From NCBI GenBank assembly GCA_002150995.1, contig MDHJ01000001.1, forward strand, positions 1,674,001-1,738,000: DNA of 64,000 nt, read 5' to 3'. The position numbers were made by a program, and so were the translations under genes. Below are positions 18,366 through 26,287 of this stretch, piece by piece. The notes beneath the pieces were generated by a model that had not been told where the DNA came from, searched no databases, and worked only from the letters and a program-made list of their open reading frames with translations. Source of the stretch: Clavibacter michiganensis. GTDB taxonomy: Bacteria; Actinomycetota; Actinomycetes; Actinomycetales; Microbacteriaceae. How positions within the stretch are numbered: position 1 is the first letter of the stretch; every line of letters starts with the position of its first letter.

Positions 18366-19641
18366 CGAGGCGGCCCCGGCCGACCCCGCCTCCGGACCCG
18401 TGGCCCGGGACATGCGCACCTTCGTGCTCTCGCGCGGCGTCTCCTGGGCGGGCAACGCGCTCACCGCCGTGGCCCTCCCCGTGCTGGCCTACACGACCAC
18501 GGGAGACGCCGCGCTCCTCGGCCTCGTCGCCATGATGGAGGCGCTCCCGTACCTGGTGCTCGCGCTGCCGGTCGGCGCGCTCGTCGACGGCTGGGACGCG
18601 CGCCGGACCATGCTGGCGACCACGTGGCTGAGCGCCGCGGCGACCGCGGCGGTGCCGATCGCGGCCCTCGGCGGGACCCCGCACCCCGCGCTCCTCGTCG
18701 GCGTCGCGGCGGTCGTGTCGTCGCTCTTCGTCTTCTTCGACGCCGCCAGCTTCTCCGCCGTCCCCGCGATCGCGGGCCGCGGTCGCGTCGCCGCCGCGAC
18801 CACCACCATGACGAGCGTCTACACGGTCATCGGCATCGCCGGACCGCTCGCGGGCGCCGCCGCCGTCTCCCAACTCGGGGCGCCCGCGGTCCTCGCGCTC
18901 GACGCGCTCAGCTACGCCGTCTCGGCTGTCCTGCTCGCGCGGCTGCGATGGACGCCCGCGCCGCGACCCGCGCCGCCGGCCCGACGCCGCCTCGGTGCCG
19001 AGGTGCTCGAGGGGCTGCGCCACATCCGACGCTCGCCGCTCGTCCGCGACCTCACGCTCCTCGGCTTCGGCAGCAGCCTGACCGGGGGAGCGGTGACGGG
19101 GACGTCGATCGTGATGATCGTGCACGGTCTGCACGAGCCGGCCGACGGCCCGGCCCTCGGCGTGCTGGCGGCCGCCGCGGCCGCCGGGAGCCTCGTGGCC
19201 TCGCGCGCGCTCGGGCCCTTCCAGCGACGGCACGGGGTCGGCGTCATCGTGGTCTGCGCGCTCGTCGCGCAGACGGCGCTCACCGTCGCATGGGCCGTGG
19301 TCGGATCCCTCGTCCTGGGCGTGCTCGTCCTGGCGGCATGGCAGGCGGCGGCCTCGACGGTGGCGCTGTCGGGCATCGTCGTCCGCCAGACCGTCACCCC
19401 CGCGCACCTGCAGGGCCGCGTCAACACGACGGCGCGGATGGTCGCCTGGGGCGGCCATCCGATCGGCGCGGGGGTCGGCGGGCTGCTCGCGGCCGCCTGC
19501 GGCATCCGCGTCGCGATCCTGGTCGCCGGCCTCGGGGCGCTCACAGCGCTCGTCGGGGCGCTCGCCTCCGGCGTCCGACACGCCCCGCGGCTGGCCGACC
19601 TGCCCGTGCCGGACGCCGTGGACGCGCCCGGACGGCGGTAG
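18358..19641 (+). CDS. MFS transporter, probable exporter
   Basis: A 427-residue major facilitator with about twelve hydrophobic segments, beginning MADEAAPADPASGPVARDMR then FVLSRGVSWAGNALTAVALP. It has the loop LVDGWDARRTM after helix 2, a D-x-x-x-R-R form of the MFS motif A, and a long basic/Pro central loop (PAPRPAPPARRRLGAEVLEG). This arrangement fits the EntS/MFS_3 group that exports siderophores. The start overlaps the binding-protein stop by eight bases. Likely exports the modified peptide. Confidence 0.82.
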   Translation: MADEAAPADPASGPVARDMRTFVLSRGVSWAGNALTAVALPVLAYTTTGDAALLGLVAMMEALPYLVLALPVGALVDGWDARRTMLATTWLSAAATAAVPIAALGGTPHPALLVGVAAVVSSLFVFFDAASFSAVPAIAGRGRVAAATTTMTSVYTVIGIAGPLAGAAAVSQLGAPAVLALDALSYAVSAVLLARLRWTPAPRPAPPARRRLGAEVLEGLRHIRRSPLVRDLTLLGFGSSLTGGAVTGTSIVMIVHGLHEPADGPALGVLAAAAAAGSLVASRALGPFQRRHGVGVIVVCALVAQTALTVAWAVVGSLVLGVLVLAAWQAAASTVALSGIVVRQTVTPAHLQGRVNTTARMVAWGGHPIGAGVGGLLAAACGIRVAILVAGLGALTALVGALASGVRHAPRLADLPVPDAVDAPGRR

Positions 19642-19694
19642 GTGATCGGAGGCGCCCGGATTCTTTGCTACGCTTTCCAGGTTGCTCCACGTGA

Positions 19695-19767
19695 TCCTCG
19701 ATAGCTCAATTGGCAGAGCAGCCGGCTGTTAACCGGCAGGTTGTTGGTTCGAGTCCAACTCGGGGAG
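19695..19767 (+). tRNA. tRNA-Asn (GUU)
   Basis: Folds as a cloverleaf: acceptor stem 19695-19701 with 19760-19766 (one G-U pair), D-arm from 19704, anticodon loop CTGTTAA giving GUU, T-loop GGTTCGAGTCC. CCA is not encoded. Its 3' part is the attachment site of the neighbouring island. Confidence 0.95.
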
Positions 19768-19812
19768 CGAAGGCCTCGCGGCTCCACCCGCGGGGCCTTT
19801 TACTTTGCCCGG
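19731..19812 (+). repeat. Left attachment repeat (attL)
   Basis: Starts in the tRNA-Asn anticodon-arm 3' strand and runs through its terminator. Matches 25520-25601 with one mismatch (T19804 against C25593). Confidence 0.9.
19770..19801 (+). terminator. Terminator of tRNA-Asn
   Basis: 12-bp stem with one G-T pair (19770-19781 with 19788-19799), followed by TTTT. It is repeated at the other end of the island as part of the attachment repeat. Confidence 0.8.
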
Positions 19813-20609
19813 AGGGCGGGACGTCATCCGGCACGATCGCCGCTATGAACGGGGACACCGGCACCTTGAGCACGTACGCCAGGATCGCCAGGTCGTTCAC
19901 ATCGAACGCGGTCACGCAGGTCAGGCGCCGCGACCAGAAGGGCTGCTTCGTGCCGGTCATCCGAGCGAGCTTCGCTCGAGCCGTGACGCTGACGTGTCTG
20001 CATGAAGCAGCACTGGGTCCTGGTCTGGAAAAGCCACCGGGCACAGGAGGCAACACACTCCGAGGTCGTCACTTAGACGCAGGCGACGGAGATCGAGATC
20101 GACCCCCAAATCAAGTTCATCGACTGTCGCGGGGACTCGTCGGACGCCGTCACCACTGCGAACACGCTCGGTGCGACGATCCGGGACCCCAGGCTCGGGC
20201 ACCAGGGCGGGCAGCGAACTCATCAAGCCGCTGGTGAAGCGTCAACTCGTCGTGCACGGGATGAACGGCGGCCCGTCCACGCCGCCCGGCCGCGCGTGGT
20301 TTAGTTCCCCGGTCGGAGCGCTGGTCACCGCGTTGCGCGCGATAACAGTCGCCGGAACCAGCACCACGGCCGACGGGCGCCCCTGCAGCCTGAATGCGAC
20401 CGAAGCCACCTCGTCGGTCTGGCCTCGCTCAGTCTCACGACGGCACGCTCCGCGGGCTACAGCATCGTCAACGAGCTCCACGTGCCGTACCTGTGCTAAA
20501 GCAGCGAACGCGCGACCCTCGACGTAGTCGCGACCGTAATGTCGTGAACCAACGACCTCGGCCACTCGATCATCGTCGAGGGGTAACGGTAGTCCATAAC
20601 GTACATCGA
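19813..20609. other. No confident gene; possible decayed sequence
   Basis: About 800 bases between attL and the polymerase. Only short, mutually overlapping frames occur, none with a convincing ribosome-binding site and recognisable product. A plus-strand stretch near 20215-20300 could read SELIKPLVKRQLVVHGMNGG but has no partner domain. Most likely remnant sequence. Confidence 0.5.
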
Positions 20610-20642
20610 CCCCCCGGCCGCCCACAGCGGGCGCTCGGGGGG
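20610..20642 (+). terminator. Terminator-like hairpin upstream of the island polymerase
   Basis: GC stem of about 14 bp with a small internal mismatch (C-run at 20610-20615 with G-run at 20637-20642), followed by TGTTTCGTTG. It would isolate the cargo genes from upstream transcription. Confidence 0.65.
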
Positions 20643-20768
20643 TGTTTCGTTGTCCCCGGGGACGGCTACCGTTCTGCGGGCCCGTAGAATTCGGCACATG
20701 AAGGAATCGGTCACGGCCGGGGGCGTGCCAGCAGGTCGGTCAGCATCACGCTGCTCACCTTCGCGGCC

Positions 20769-22109
20769 GTGACCCTCGCACTCGCCACGGCAGCGGTGCT
20801 GCGCCCCGAGTTCGCGGCTGTGCTTCCCGCAGCCCTCCTCAACGGGTACGTCTTCCTACTCGTCCGATACCGCCTAGCCCCGGCCTTCCTGTCGCCCGCG
20901 ATGATCCTCGCCGGCTACCTCACTCTCATCGGCCTGTCCGGTTACTTCCTCGTCAACGGCCTCGCGTTCGCCGGCGGCACCAGCGGTATCGACTTCGCCA
21001 TGACCGACGCCCTCCTGGCGCGCACGGCGAACCTCTTCCTGCTGGCCTCGACCCTCGTCCTTGCCGGCGCGTGGGTCACTCGAGGAACCGCGCGAAGCAC
21101 CGTCGACATGGCGTCCCTCCTCGACTTCGGGGACCTCACCCGCTACAAGGGCGTCATCATCCTCGCCGCCACGCTGGACCTCGTCGTCGCCATCTCGCTC
21201 GCCGGGATCGACCGGCTCCTCATGCGCACGACATACATCTTCGACGTGAGCGGCGGCTTCATCGGGACCATCGTCTCCATGGCATCCCTCGCCGCGATCG
21301 TCGGCCTCGGCCTCGTCGCATTCGGCACGAAAGGCGGACCCCGGGCGCTGGCCGTCGTCCTGATCGGCGCGTTCGTGGTCTACTTCGTCGCGCTCGGCAC
21401 TCGCCGGCTCGGCCTCATCCCAATCATCCTGCTGCTGTCCTACATCATCGCGAACCGAGGCCGGGTGCGGATTCCCGCCGTCGTCGTTGCCCTCGTGTCC
21501 TCCGTCGTCGGCCTCGCGCTGACCTTGCACTTCCGCAACCTGCCCCTGCACGGCCTCCTGCCGCACCTCTCCGGGCTCAGCTCCTTCACGCTCGGCTGGG
21601 ACGAGGTCCGCGAGAACCTCAACAACGTCCTCGTCGGCTTCCGCATCACCGCGCTCACCGCCTTCGAGGAACCGTCCATCTCCACGGAGATCTTCCGTAT
21701 CTCGGTCAGCCCCTTCAGCGGGTCGAGCCTGGGATGGGGCGAGGTCTCGCAGCAGCTGCGCCTCAACACCTACACGCCGTACTCCGCCGTCGGAGAAGTC
21801 GCCAACCAGGGCGCCGTCGTCACCGCCGTCTTCTTCGCCTTCCTGGGCCTGGTGTTCGGAATCATCGAGCGCCTCAACGCAGGGCTTCTCTCGTCCTCCT
21901 CCACGCGGCTCTACGCACTCCTGGTGCTCGGCCTGGTGTTCCTCTTCGTGGTGCAGTCGATCCAGTACAACCTGCGGTCCATCACCCGGTTCGTCTTCTT
22001 CGCGCTGGCAGTGCAGCTCGCCGTCATGGCCATCGCCGTGGCCTCACGCCGAACATCGCGGCTGGTTCCTCATCCAGCAGCCGCGCCGCGCGCGAAGTCG
22101 CTGCGCTGA
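20769..22109 (+). CDS. O-antigen polymerase-like (Wzy-type) membrane protein
   Basis: At least 446 residues, with ten or more hydrophobic helices and a large outside loop (about residues 270-335, including VRENLNNVLVGFRITALTAF and SSLGWGEVSQQLRLNTYTPY), the layout of polysaccharide polymerases that join repeat units at the membrane outer face. The frame is open upstream of the GTG at 20769 and encodes further hydrophobic residues (ITLLTFAAVTLALATAA), so the true start is probably the ATG at 20698, reached if one base was lost or gained near 20716-20730. Pairs with the acyltransferase 17 bp downstream. Which polymer it extends is unknown. Confidence 0.65.
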   Translation: MTLALATAAVLRPEFAAVLPAALLNGYVFLLVRYRLAPAFLSPAMILAGYLTLIGLSGYFLVNGLAFAGGTSGIDFAMTDALLARTANLFLLASTLVLAGAWVTRGTARSTVDMASLLDFGDLTRYKGVIILAATLDLVVAISLAGIDRLLMRTTYIFDVSGGFIGTIVSMASLAAIVGLGLVAFGTKGGPRALAVVLIGAFVVYFVALGTRRLGLIPIILLLSYIIANRGRVRIPAVVVALVSSVVGLALTLHFRNLPLHGLLPHLSGLSSFTLGWDEVRENLNNVLVGFRITALTAFEEPSISTEIFRISVSPFSGSSLGWGEVSQQLRLNTYTPYSAVGEVANQGAVVTAVFFAFLGLVFGIIERLNAGLLSSSSTRLYALLVLGLVFLFVVQSIQYNLRSITRFVFFALAVQLAVMAIAVASRRTSRLVPHPAAAPRAKSLR

Positions 22110-22126
22110 ACGCAAGGGGGAGTCAG

Positions 22127-23146
22127 GTGGGGGACACAGGTGCGCGCGCTGATTGGCTCGACGTGGCGCGCGCCATGGCCATCGTCCTGGTCGCGCTATT
22201 CCACTCAGCACTGCTCCTCATGCAGGAACATCTCACATCGCCCGTGTGGGCCACGATCAACAGCGCCTTCGTGACATTCCGCATGCCGCTCTTCTTCCTG
22301 GCGTCTGGCCTGCTTGCCGGCTCTGCCATCCGTCGCTCATGGGGAGGCTTGTGGAACACGCGCCTCGCGCTTCTCGTGTGGGTACTCGCCATCTGGTCGA
22401 TCATCCGGTTCCTGTTCTTCACCGCCGTCCCACTCGACTCCCGGCTCTACGAGAGCGACCCTCGCGGCCTCCTGCTCGCCTTCGTGCTCCCCTCGACGGG
22501 ACTCTGGTTCCTGCATGCCCTGGCCGTGTTCCTCGTCGTTGCGAAGCTCGCTCAACCGCTCCCCGTCTGGATTCAGCTCACGACAGCGGCGGTGCTTTCG
22601 GTGCTGTTCTTCAGCGTCCTCCACCTCGACAGCCTCAGCTGGGACGGCATGGGCAAGTACCTGATCTTCTTCCTCGCGGGCCTCTACGGCAGGAGCGCAC
22701 TCACCCGCTTCACTGCCCAGCCGCGTCCAGCAATCGGCATCCTCGCCGTGCTGGCCTTCGGAGTTGCCGGCCTCAGCGTCGAGCTTCTAGACCTCGCCAG
22801 TGTGCCGGGCGTCTTGCTCGCTGTCTCATGTCTCGCCATCCTGGTTGGCGTGACGTGGGCCCGCATCCTGTCCGACACGAGGCTTGTCGGACCGCTGCGC
22901 TACCTGGGGCGGCGGACGCTGCCGATCTACGTGATGCATGTCCTGGTCGTCGCAGGCCTGTGCGCTGCGCTCGGCGCCGCCGACCTCGATCTTGGGCTCG
23001 GGGTCACCCTGGCGCTGCCGGTCATCGTGTGCGCCGCCGCGATCACGGTGTCGCTGCTCGTGCACTCGCTCGCGGTCAGGACGCCGCTGGTCTACCTCTA
23101 CCGGGCGCCGTCGTTCCTGCTACTTCCCCGGGTACGCGCGAGCTAG
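22127..23146 (+). CDS. Acyltransferase 3 family membrane protein
   Basis: Integral membrane O-acyltransferase of 339 residues with about ten helices; such proteins add acetyl or other acyl groups to surface sugars. It starts at GTG 22127 behind an AAGGGGG site. Visible family features are WLDVARAMAIVLVALFHSAL with the key His in helix 1, FRMPLFFLASGLLAG, and RTLPIYVMHVLVVAG near the end. It follows the Wzy-like gene, suggesting the two make and decorate one surface polymer. Its last bases overlap a converging gene. Confidence 0.78.
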   Translation: MGDTGARADWLDVARAMAIVLVALFHSALLLMQEHLTSPVWATINSAFVTFRMPLFFLASGLLAGSAIRRSWGGLWNTRLALLVWVLAIWSIIRFLFFTAVPLDSRLYESDPRGLLLAFVLPSTGLWFLHALAVFLVVAKLAQPLPVWIQLTTAAVLSVLFFSVLHLDSLSWDGMGKYLIFFLAGLYGRSALTRFTAQPRPAIGILAVLAFGVAGLSVELLDLASVPGVLLAVSCLAILVGVTWARILSDTRLVGPLRYLGRRTLPIYVMHVLVVAGLCAALGAADLDLGLGVTLALPVIVCAAAITVSLLVHSLAVRTPLVYLYRAPSFLLLPRVRAS

Positions 23147-23487
23147 GGCTCGTCGTTCCCGGACCAGTCCTCGTCGATACCCGGCGGCGACGAGCCCGCC
23201 CGCCACGGCTGCCACGTCGACGGCGGCAGTGCGTCCCGGTGGTCGACCCACCACTCGAACGCCTCCTCCGCGAAGGAGAACGGCCCGAACGTCCCCCCGG
23301 CGTTCACGTCGAGGATCCACCCCTCGGCCTGCAGCGTCATCGTCGCGATGTACCGCTTCGACCGGAGCGGCTGCGAGTCGTCGCGGATGGACGCGGTGCC
23401 ACGGGTCAGCATGTGCAGCTGGGCGCCGGCGGCGGCGGGCTCATTCACGGCTAGCCCGAGAGCGCCCGCGCGCACCTTGTTCGTCAC
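23143..23487 (-). CDS. Hypothetical protein, 114 residues
   Basis: Begins MTNKVRAGALGLAVNEPAAA and contains LQAEGWILDVNAGGTFGPFS followed by FAEEAFEWWVDHRDALPPST, an aromatic, acidic stretch. No signal peptide or membrane segment. It converges on the acyltransferase with a four-base overlap. Not recognised; island cargo. Confidence 0.45.
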   Translation of the reverse strand: MTNKVRAGALGLAVNEPAAAGAQLHMLTRGTASIRDDSQPLRSKRYIATMTLQAEGWILDVNAGGTFGPFSFAEEAFEWWVDHRDALPPSTWQPWRAGSSPPGIDEDWSGNDEP

Positions 23488-23574
23488 CCCGGCAGGCTAC
23501 AAAGCGACCGCCGACATTCGTGACTACTATCAGCCGCAGGGAAAGTGCGCGACTAAGCCGGCGTAAAAGCAATA

Positions 23575-24300
23575 TCATTTAATTGCCGGACCATCTTCCT
23601 CGCGAATGGTGCTGCTCGATGAAATGGGCCGGGGCGTCAAAAGAATCAGCTCGCGGCTCGGGTGGCGCAGCTCCCACTCATCAAGATACGCGTCGGTAAA
23701 GCGCATCATCCACGGGAGCGGCGAGCCATGTGGCTCGCCGTCCGGCCAACCGTGACTTGAGACGACACGATTCGCGCCTGATAGCTCCCCCTGAGCCTCA
23801 CTCAACCCGAGCACGATACCAGGCCGCCGAAGAGCCAAGTCGTATCCTGACTCCGCTCCGTTCGCCAGCCATTGTACGGACACGTTAGAGATCCGTTCGG
23901 GTGACAGGTTGAGGATCGTACTGACTAGGCCTCCAAATTCACCTTCGTCTTTTGGTCCCCATCCGCCATCAAGCCGCACGTAAATTGCCTGCCTGAGAGC
24001 TTTCTGCACCGTCTGAAGTTGCTCGCGGTCGATGCGCCGCTGAAGTTCGAGGTTTTGTTCGGTTTGGCTAATATGTGTGGAAGCATCCTTGGCAGCCGCA
24101 ATCGCGTCCTTATCTGCCTGCTTCTTGTCCTTGCGCGCCTCCACCGCGTCTTTACGAGCAATGACAGCCACTACGACAGAAATGATGACGGCTAGAAGCG
24201 TGGCTACGGCCGTTGTTGTGCTGACCGCGAAGTTGGAGCACTCCAAGCTCGTAGCATCTTCAATTAAACATGGCAACATGCGGTCATAGTACTGCCGCAT
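23575..24300 (-). CDS. Hypothetical membrane-anchored coiled-coil protein, A+T-rich
   Basis: A 241-residue protein with start ATG at 24300 (a second ATG at 24279). One N-terminal hydrophobic segment (TTAVATLLAVIISVVVAVIA, about 30-48) is followed by a charged coiled coil (ARKDAVEARKDKKQADKDAI through about residue 100), then a globular region with ILNLSPERISNVSVQWLANG and a Ser-rich tail. The family is not recognised. Its base composition is clearly lower in GC than neighbouring genes, including codons such as TTA, TTG and ATT, consistent with acquisition from elsewhere. It sits immediately downstream of the recombinase on the same strand. Defence or regulatory function is possible but unsupported. 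Confidence 0.55.
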   Translation of the reverse strand: MRQYYDRMLPCLIEDATSLECSNFAVSTTTAVATLLAVIISVVVAVIARKDAVEARKDKKQADKDAIAAAKDASTHISQTEQNLELQRRIDREQLQTVQKALRQAIYVRLDGGWGPKDEGEFGGLVSTILNLSPERISNVSVQWLANGAESGYDLALRRPGIVLGLSEAQGELSGANRVVSSHGWPDGEPHGSPLPWMMRFTDAYLDEWELRHPSRELILLTPRPISSSSTIREEDGPAIK

Positions 24301-24364
24301 AAGCACGGACAGTTTCCTCTCATCTGCTGCGGCAGGTCTGCTGCTGGCTTTCGTCGGACCCGGG

Positions 24365-25210
24365 TCACGCTGCTTTTCGATTCCACGCTGGGAACACTGG
24401 TCGCGCCACGGGTCGTCCGAGCATCGTTCCGGCGGCGGCCATACTGACCGCATCCATCCCGACATGCAGGTACCGCTGGGTCGTCGCGAGTGACGAGTGG
24501 CCGAGGAGCATCTGCACGGCCCGGAGGTCACGGCTCGCTTCGTATGCGGCCGTGGCGCCGGCGTGGCGGAGGCTGTGCGGGTTGTAGCCCGTCCACTGCC
24601 GGATCTTCGTCGCCACGGTCGCGTTGTGCAGGTGCCCCGTCGTCCGCCCCGGGAAGTAGAAGCCGGGCCCTTGCTCCCGCTCGAGCTTGAGCAGGACGAC
24701 CATGAGCTGCTCGTTGATCGGGACCATGCGCTGCTTCTCGCCCTTCCCGGTGACGCGCAGCAGGTCGCCCTCGCGGTGCTTCGTGTGCAGGCTCGTGATC
24801 TCCGCAAGACGCAGGCACGCGAGCCGGCCGAGCAGGATCATCGCCTGGTGCTCGAGCGGCGCCCGGATGCATGCCATCTGAACGGCGTCGTCCGGCGCAA
24901 TCCGAGGCACCTTCGCCGGGACGGGCACCGCCCGCAGCCCATAGGCCGGATCGGTGTCCACGAGCCCCATCGCGAACGCCCACCGGTAGTAGGAGCGGAA
25001 CGCGCTCCGGTACGTCTTCCTCGTCTCCGCCGCCAGCGTCGACCGCCGCGCGGCAAGGAACGCCTCGAGGTCCCCGGTCGTGACCTGCAGCAGGTCAGGG
25101 TGCCACCGCTGGAACATCCTCAGCCTGGACAGGTAGAGCTTCACCGTCCCCTGAGATAGGCCGGCGGCGAGTAGGTGCTGCGTGTAGTCGTGCATGATCC
25201 CCTCATTCAT
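24365..25210 (-). CDS. Tyrosine recombinase / phage-type integrase
   Basis: Site-specific recombinase of 281 residues (start chosen at MNEGIMHDYTQHLL; upstream frame lacks domain content). An N-terminal SAM-like core-binding domain (LSQGTVKLYLSRLRMFQRWH) is followed by the catalytic domain with Arg in LGRLACLRLAEITSLH, a Lys in VTGKGEKQRMVP, HSLRHAGATAAY and the nucleophile Tyr in LGHSSLATTQRYLHVG. All catalytic residues are present, so it may be active. It lies 310 bp from the right attachment repeat, the usual place for the integrase of a tRNA-targeting element. Confidence 0.92.
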   Translation of the reverse strand: MNEGIMHDYTQHLLAAGLSQGTVKLYLSRLRMFQRWHPDLLQVTTGDLEAFLAARRSTLAAETRKTYRSAFRSYYRWAFAMGLVDTDPAYGLRAVPVPAKVPRIAPDDAVQMACIRAPLEHQAMILLGRLACLRLAEITSLHTKHREGDLLRVTGKGEKQRMVPINEQLMVVLLKLEREQGPGFYFPGRTTGHLHNATVATKIRQWTGYNPHSLRHAGATAAYEASRDLRAVQMLLGHSSLATTQRYLHVGMDAVSMAAAGTMLGRPVARPVFPAWNRKAA

Positions 25211-25519
25211 CACGTCGAGCCCCCAGCCACTTCGGACTGTATCGGCGTGGCCTACCGGGCCAACCAGACTCGTCGGGTAGAACTCGCGCGAAGGCGAGGG
25301 TTCGGTGTGGGATACCCACGAGAAACGCCCCCGGTGACCGGAGGCGTTGTCTCGAACCGAAGAACGCACGAGACCCCTTGACCCAGGGGAGTGGCCCTCG
25401 CTAACCCGCTCGCTTCACCAGGAACGGCGTGACGACCGCCGTGCCCTCGGACCGCGCGTCGACCTCGGGCCGCTCACCGAAGCGACCCTCGATGAGCTCG
25501 CCCTCCTGCTGAAACTCGG
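25211..25519. other. Integrase upstream region, no gene seen
   Basis: About 310 bases between the integrase start and the right repeat. It should hold the integrase promoter and recombinase arm sites; no clear motif could be picked out. Confidence 0.5.
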
Positions 25520-25601
25520 AACCGGCAGGTTGTTGGTTCGAGTCCAACTCGGGGAGCGAAGGCCTCGCGGCTCCACCCGCGGGGCCTTTTACCTTGCCCG
25601 G
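25520..25601 (+). repeat. Right attachment repeat (attR), tRNA-Asn 3' fragment
   Basis: Copy of the tRNA-Asn 3' arm, T-arm and terminator with one mismatch to 19731-19812. It is not a functional tRNA because the 5' half is absent. Confidence 0.9.
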
Positions 25602-25681
25602 CGCCCCTTGCCCGGCGCCGCATGCCCGGCATCTCGCGCCCTTCGTCCCTCGCCTGGAGCCGCGTGCGCCGCGCCCGCGCC

Positions 25682-26248
25682 TCAGTCCTCGAGGTGGTCG
25701 CGCCCCGGCAGCCAGGAGCTCCCGGGCTCGCCCCAGCCGCTCTTCCGGATGACCTTCGCCACGGGCTTCCGGTGCTCGTGGGCGAGGCGGTCCGTGTAGA
25801 GCAGCCCGTCGAGGTGGTCGAACTCGTGCTGCAGGATGCGGGCGAACCAGCCCGCCGCCTCGAGCTCGAACGGCCGGCCGTCGAGGTCCACCGCGCGGAG
25901 GATCGCGCGGTCCGCCCGCACGAGGGGGAAGCGCTCGCCCGGGAACGAGAGGCAGCCCTCCTCCTCGGTGTCCTCGTCCGCCTCGCGCACCGGCACCGGC
26001 GTGATGAGGAGGTCGGGGTTCACGGCCACGCCGCGCAGCGGCTCGCCCTCGTCCGTCTCGTACGAGTAGACGAAGACGCGGAGCGCGACACCCACCTGCG
26101 GGGCGGCGAGACCGACGCCCGGGGCCGCGTCCATGGTGTCGTACATGTCGTCCACGAGGGCGCGGAGGGCGTCGTCGAACACCTCCACGGGGAGCGCCGG
26201 GGAGTGCAGGACGGGGTCTCCGGTGATCCGGATCGCAAGGACGGGCAT
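25682..26248 (-). CDS. def: Peptide deformylase
   Basis: Removes the formyl group from the initiator methionine of new proteins, in the cytoplasm, using a bound metal. The 188-residue protein has all three family motifs: GVGLAAPQ (about 45-52), EEGCLSFPG with the metal-binding Cys, and QHEFDHLDG with the two His ligands and catalytic Glu. Start ATG 26248 gives MPVLAIRITGDPVLHSPALP, the usual PDF opening. Divergent from the membrane protein gene at 26288 with only 39 bp between. Confidence 0.97.
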   Translation of the reverse strand: MPVLAIRITGDPVLHSPALPVEVFDDALRALVDDMYDTMDAAPGVGLAAPQVGVALRVFVYSYETDEGEPLRGVAVNPDLLITPVPVREADEDTEEEGCLSFPGERFPLVRADRAILRAVDLDGRPFELEAAGWFARILQHEFDHLDGLLYTDRLAHEHRKPVAKVIRKSGWGEPGSSWLPGRDHLED

Positions 26249-26287
26249 GCTGCCGATGATAGGCGGGCCGCCGGGTAGGGTCGGGGC

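Larger units (their letters stand above)
19731..25601. mobile_element. Integrative island in tRNA-Asn, about 5.8 kb
   Basis: Bounded by an 82-bp direct repeat made of the tRNA-Asn 3' end plus its terminator (19731-19812 and 25520-25601), with a tyrosine recombinase gene next to the right repeat. The intact tRNA is at the left. Cargo is a Wzy-like polymerase, an acyltransferase, and two unknown genes; the stretch 23480-24300 is visibly richer in A+T than the flanks. No replication or transfer genes are present, so it may be a small remnant or a cargo-only element. Confidence 0.85.

Noticed and set aside
19706..20056. Minus-strand frame ending RVGLEPTTCRLTAGCSAN
   Set aside because: This is the well-known false translation of a tRNA and its flank, not a gene.
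25347..25799. Plus-strand frame crossing the right attachment repeat
   Set aside because: Runs through tRNA remnant and opposite the deformylase gene; no domain content.
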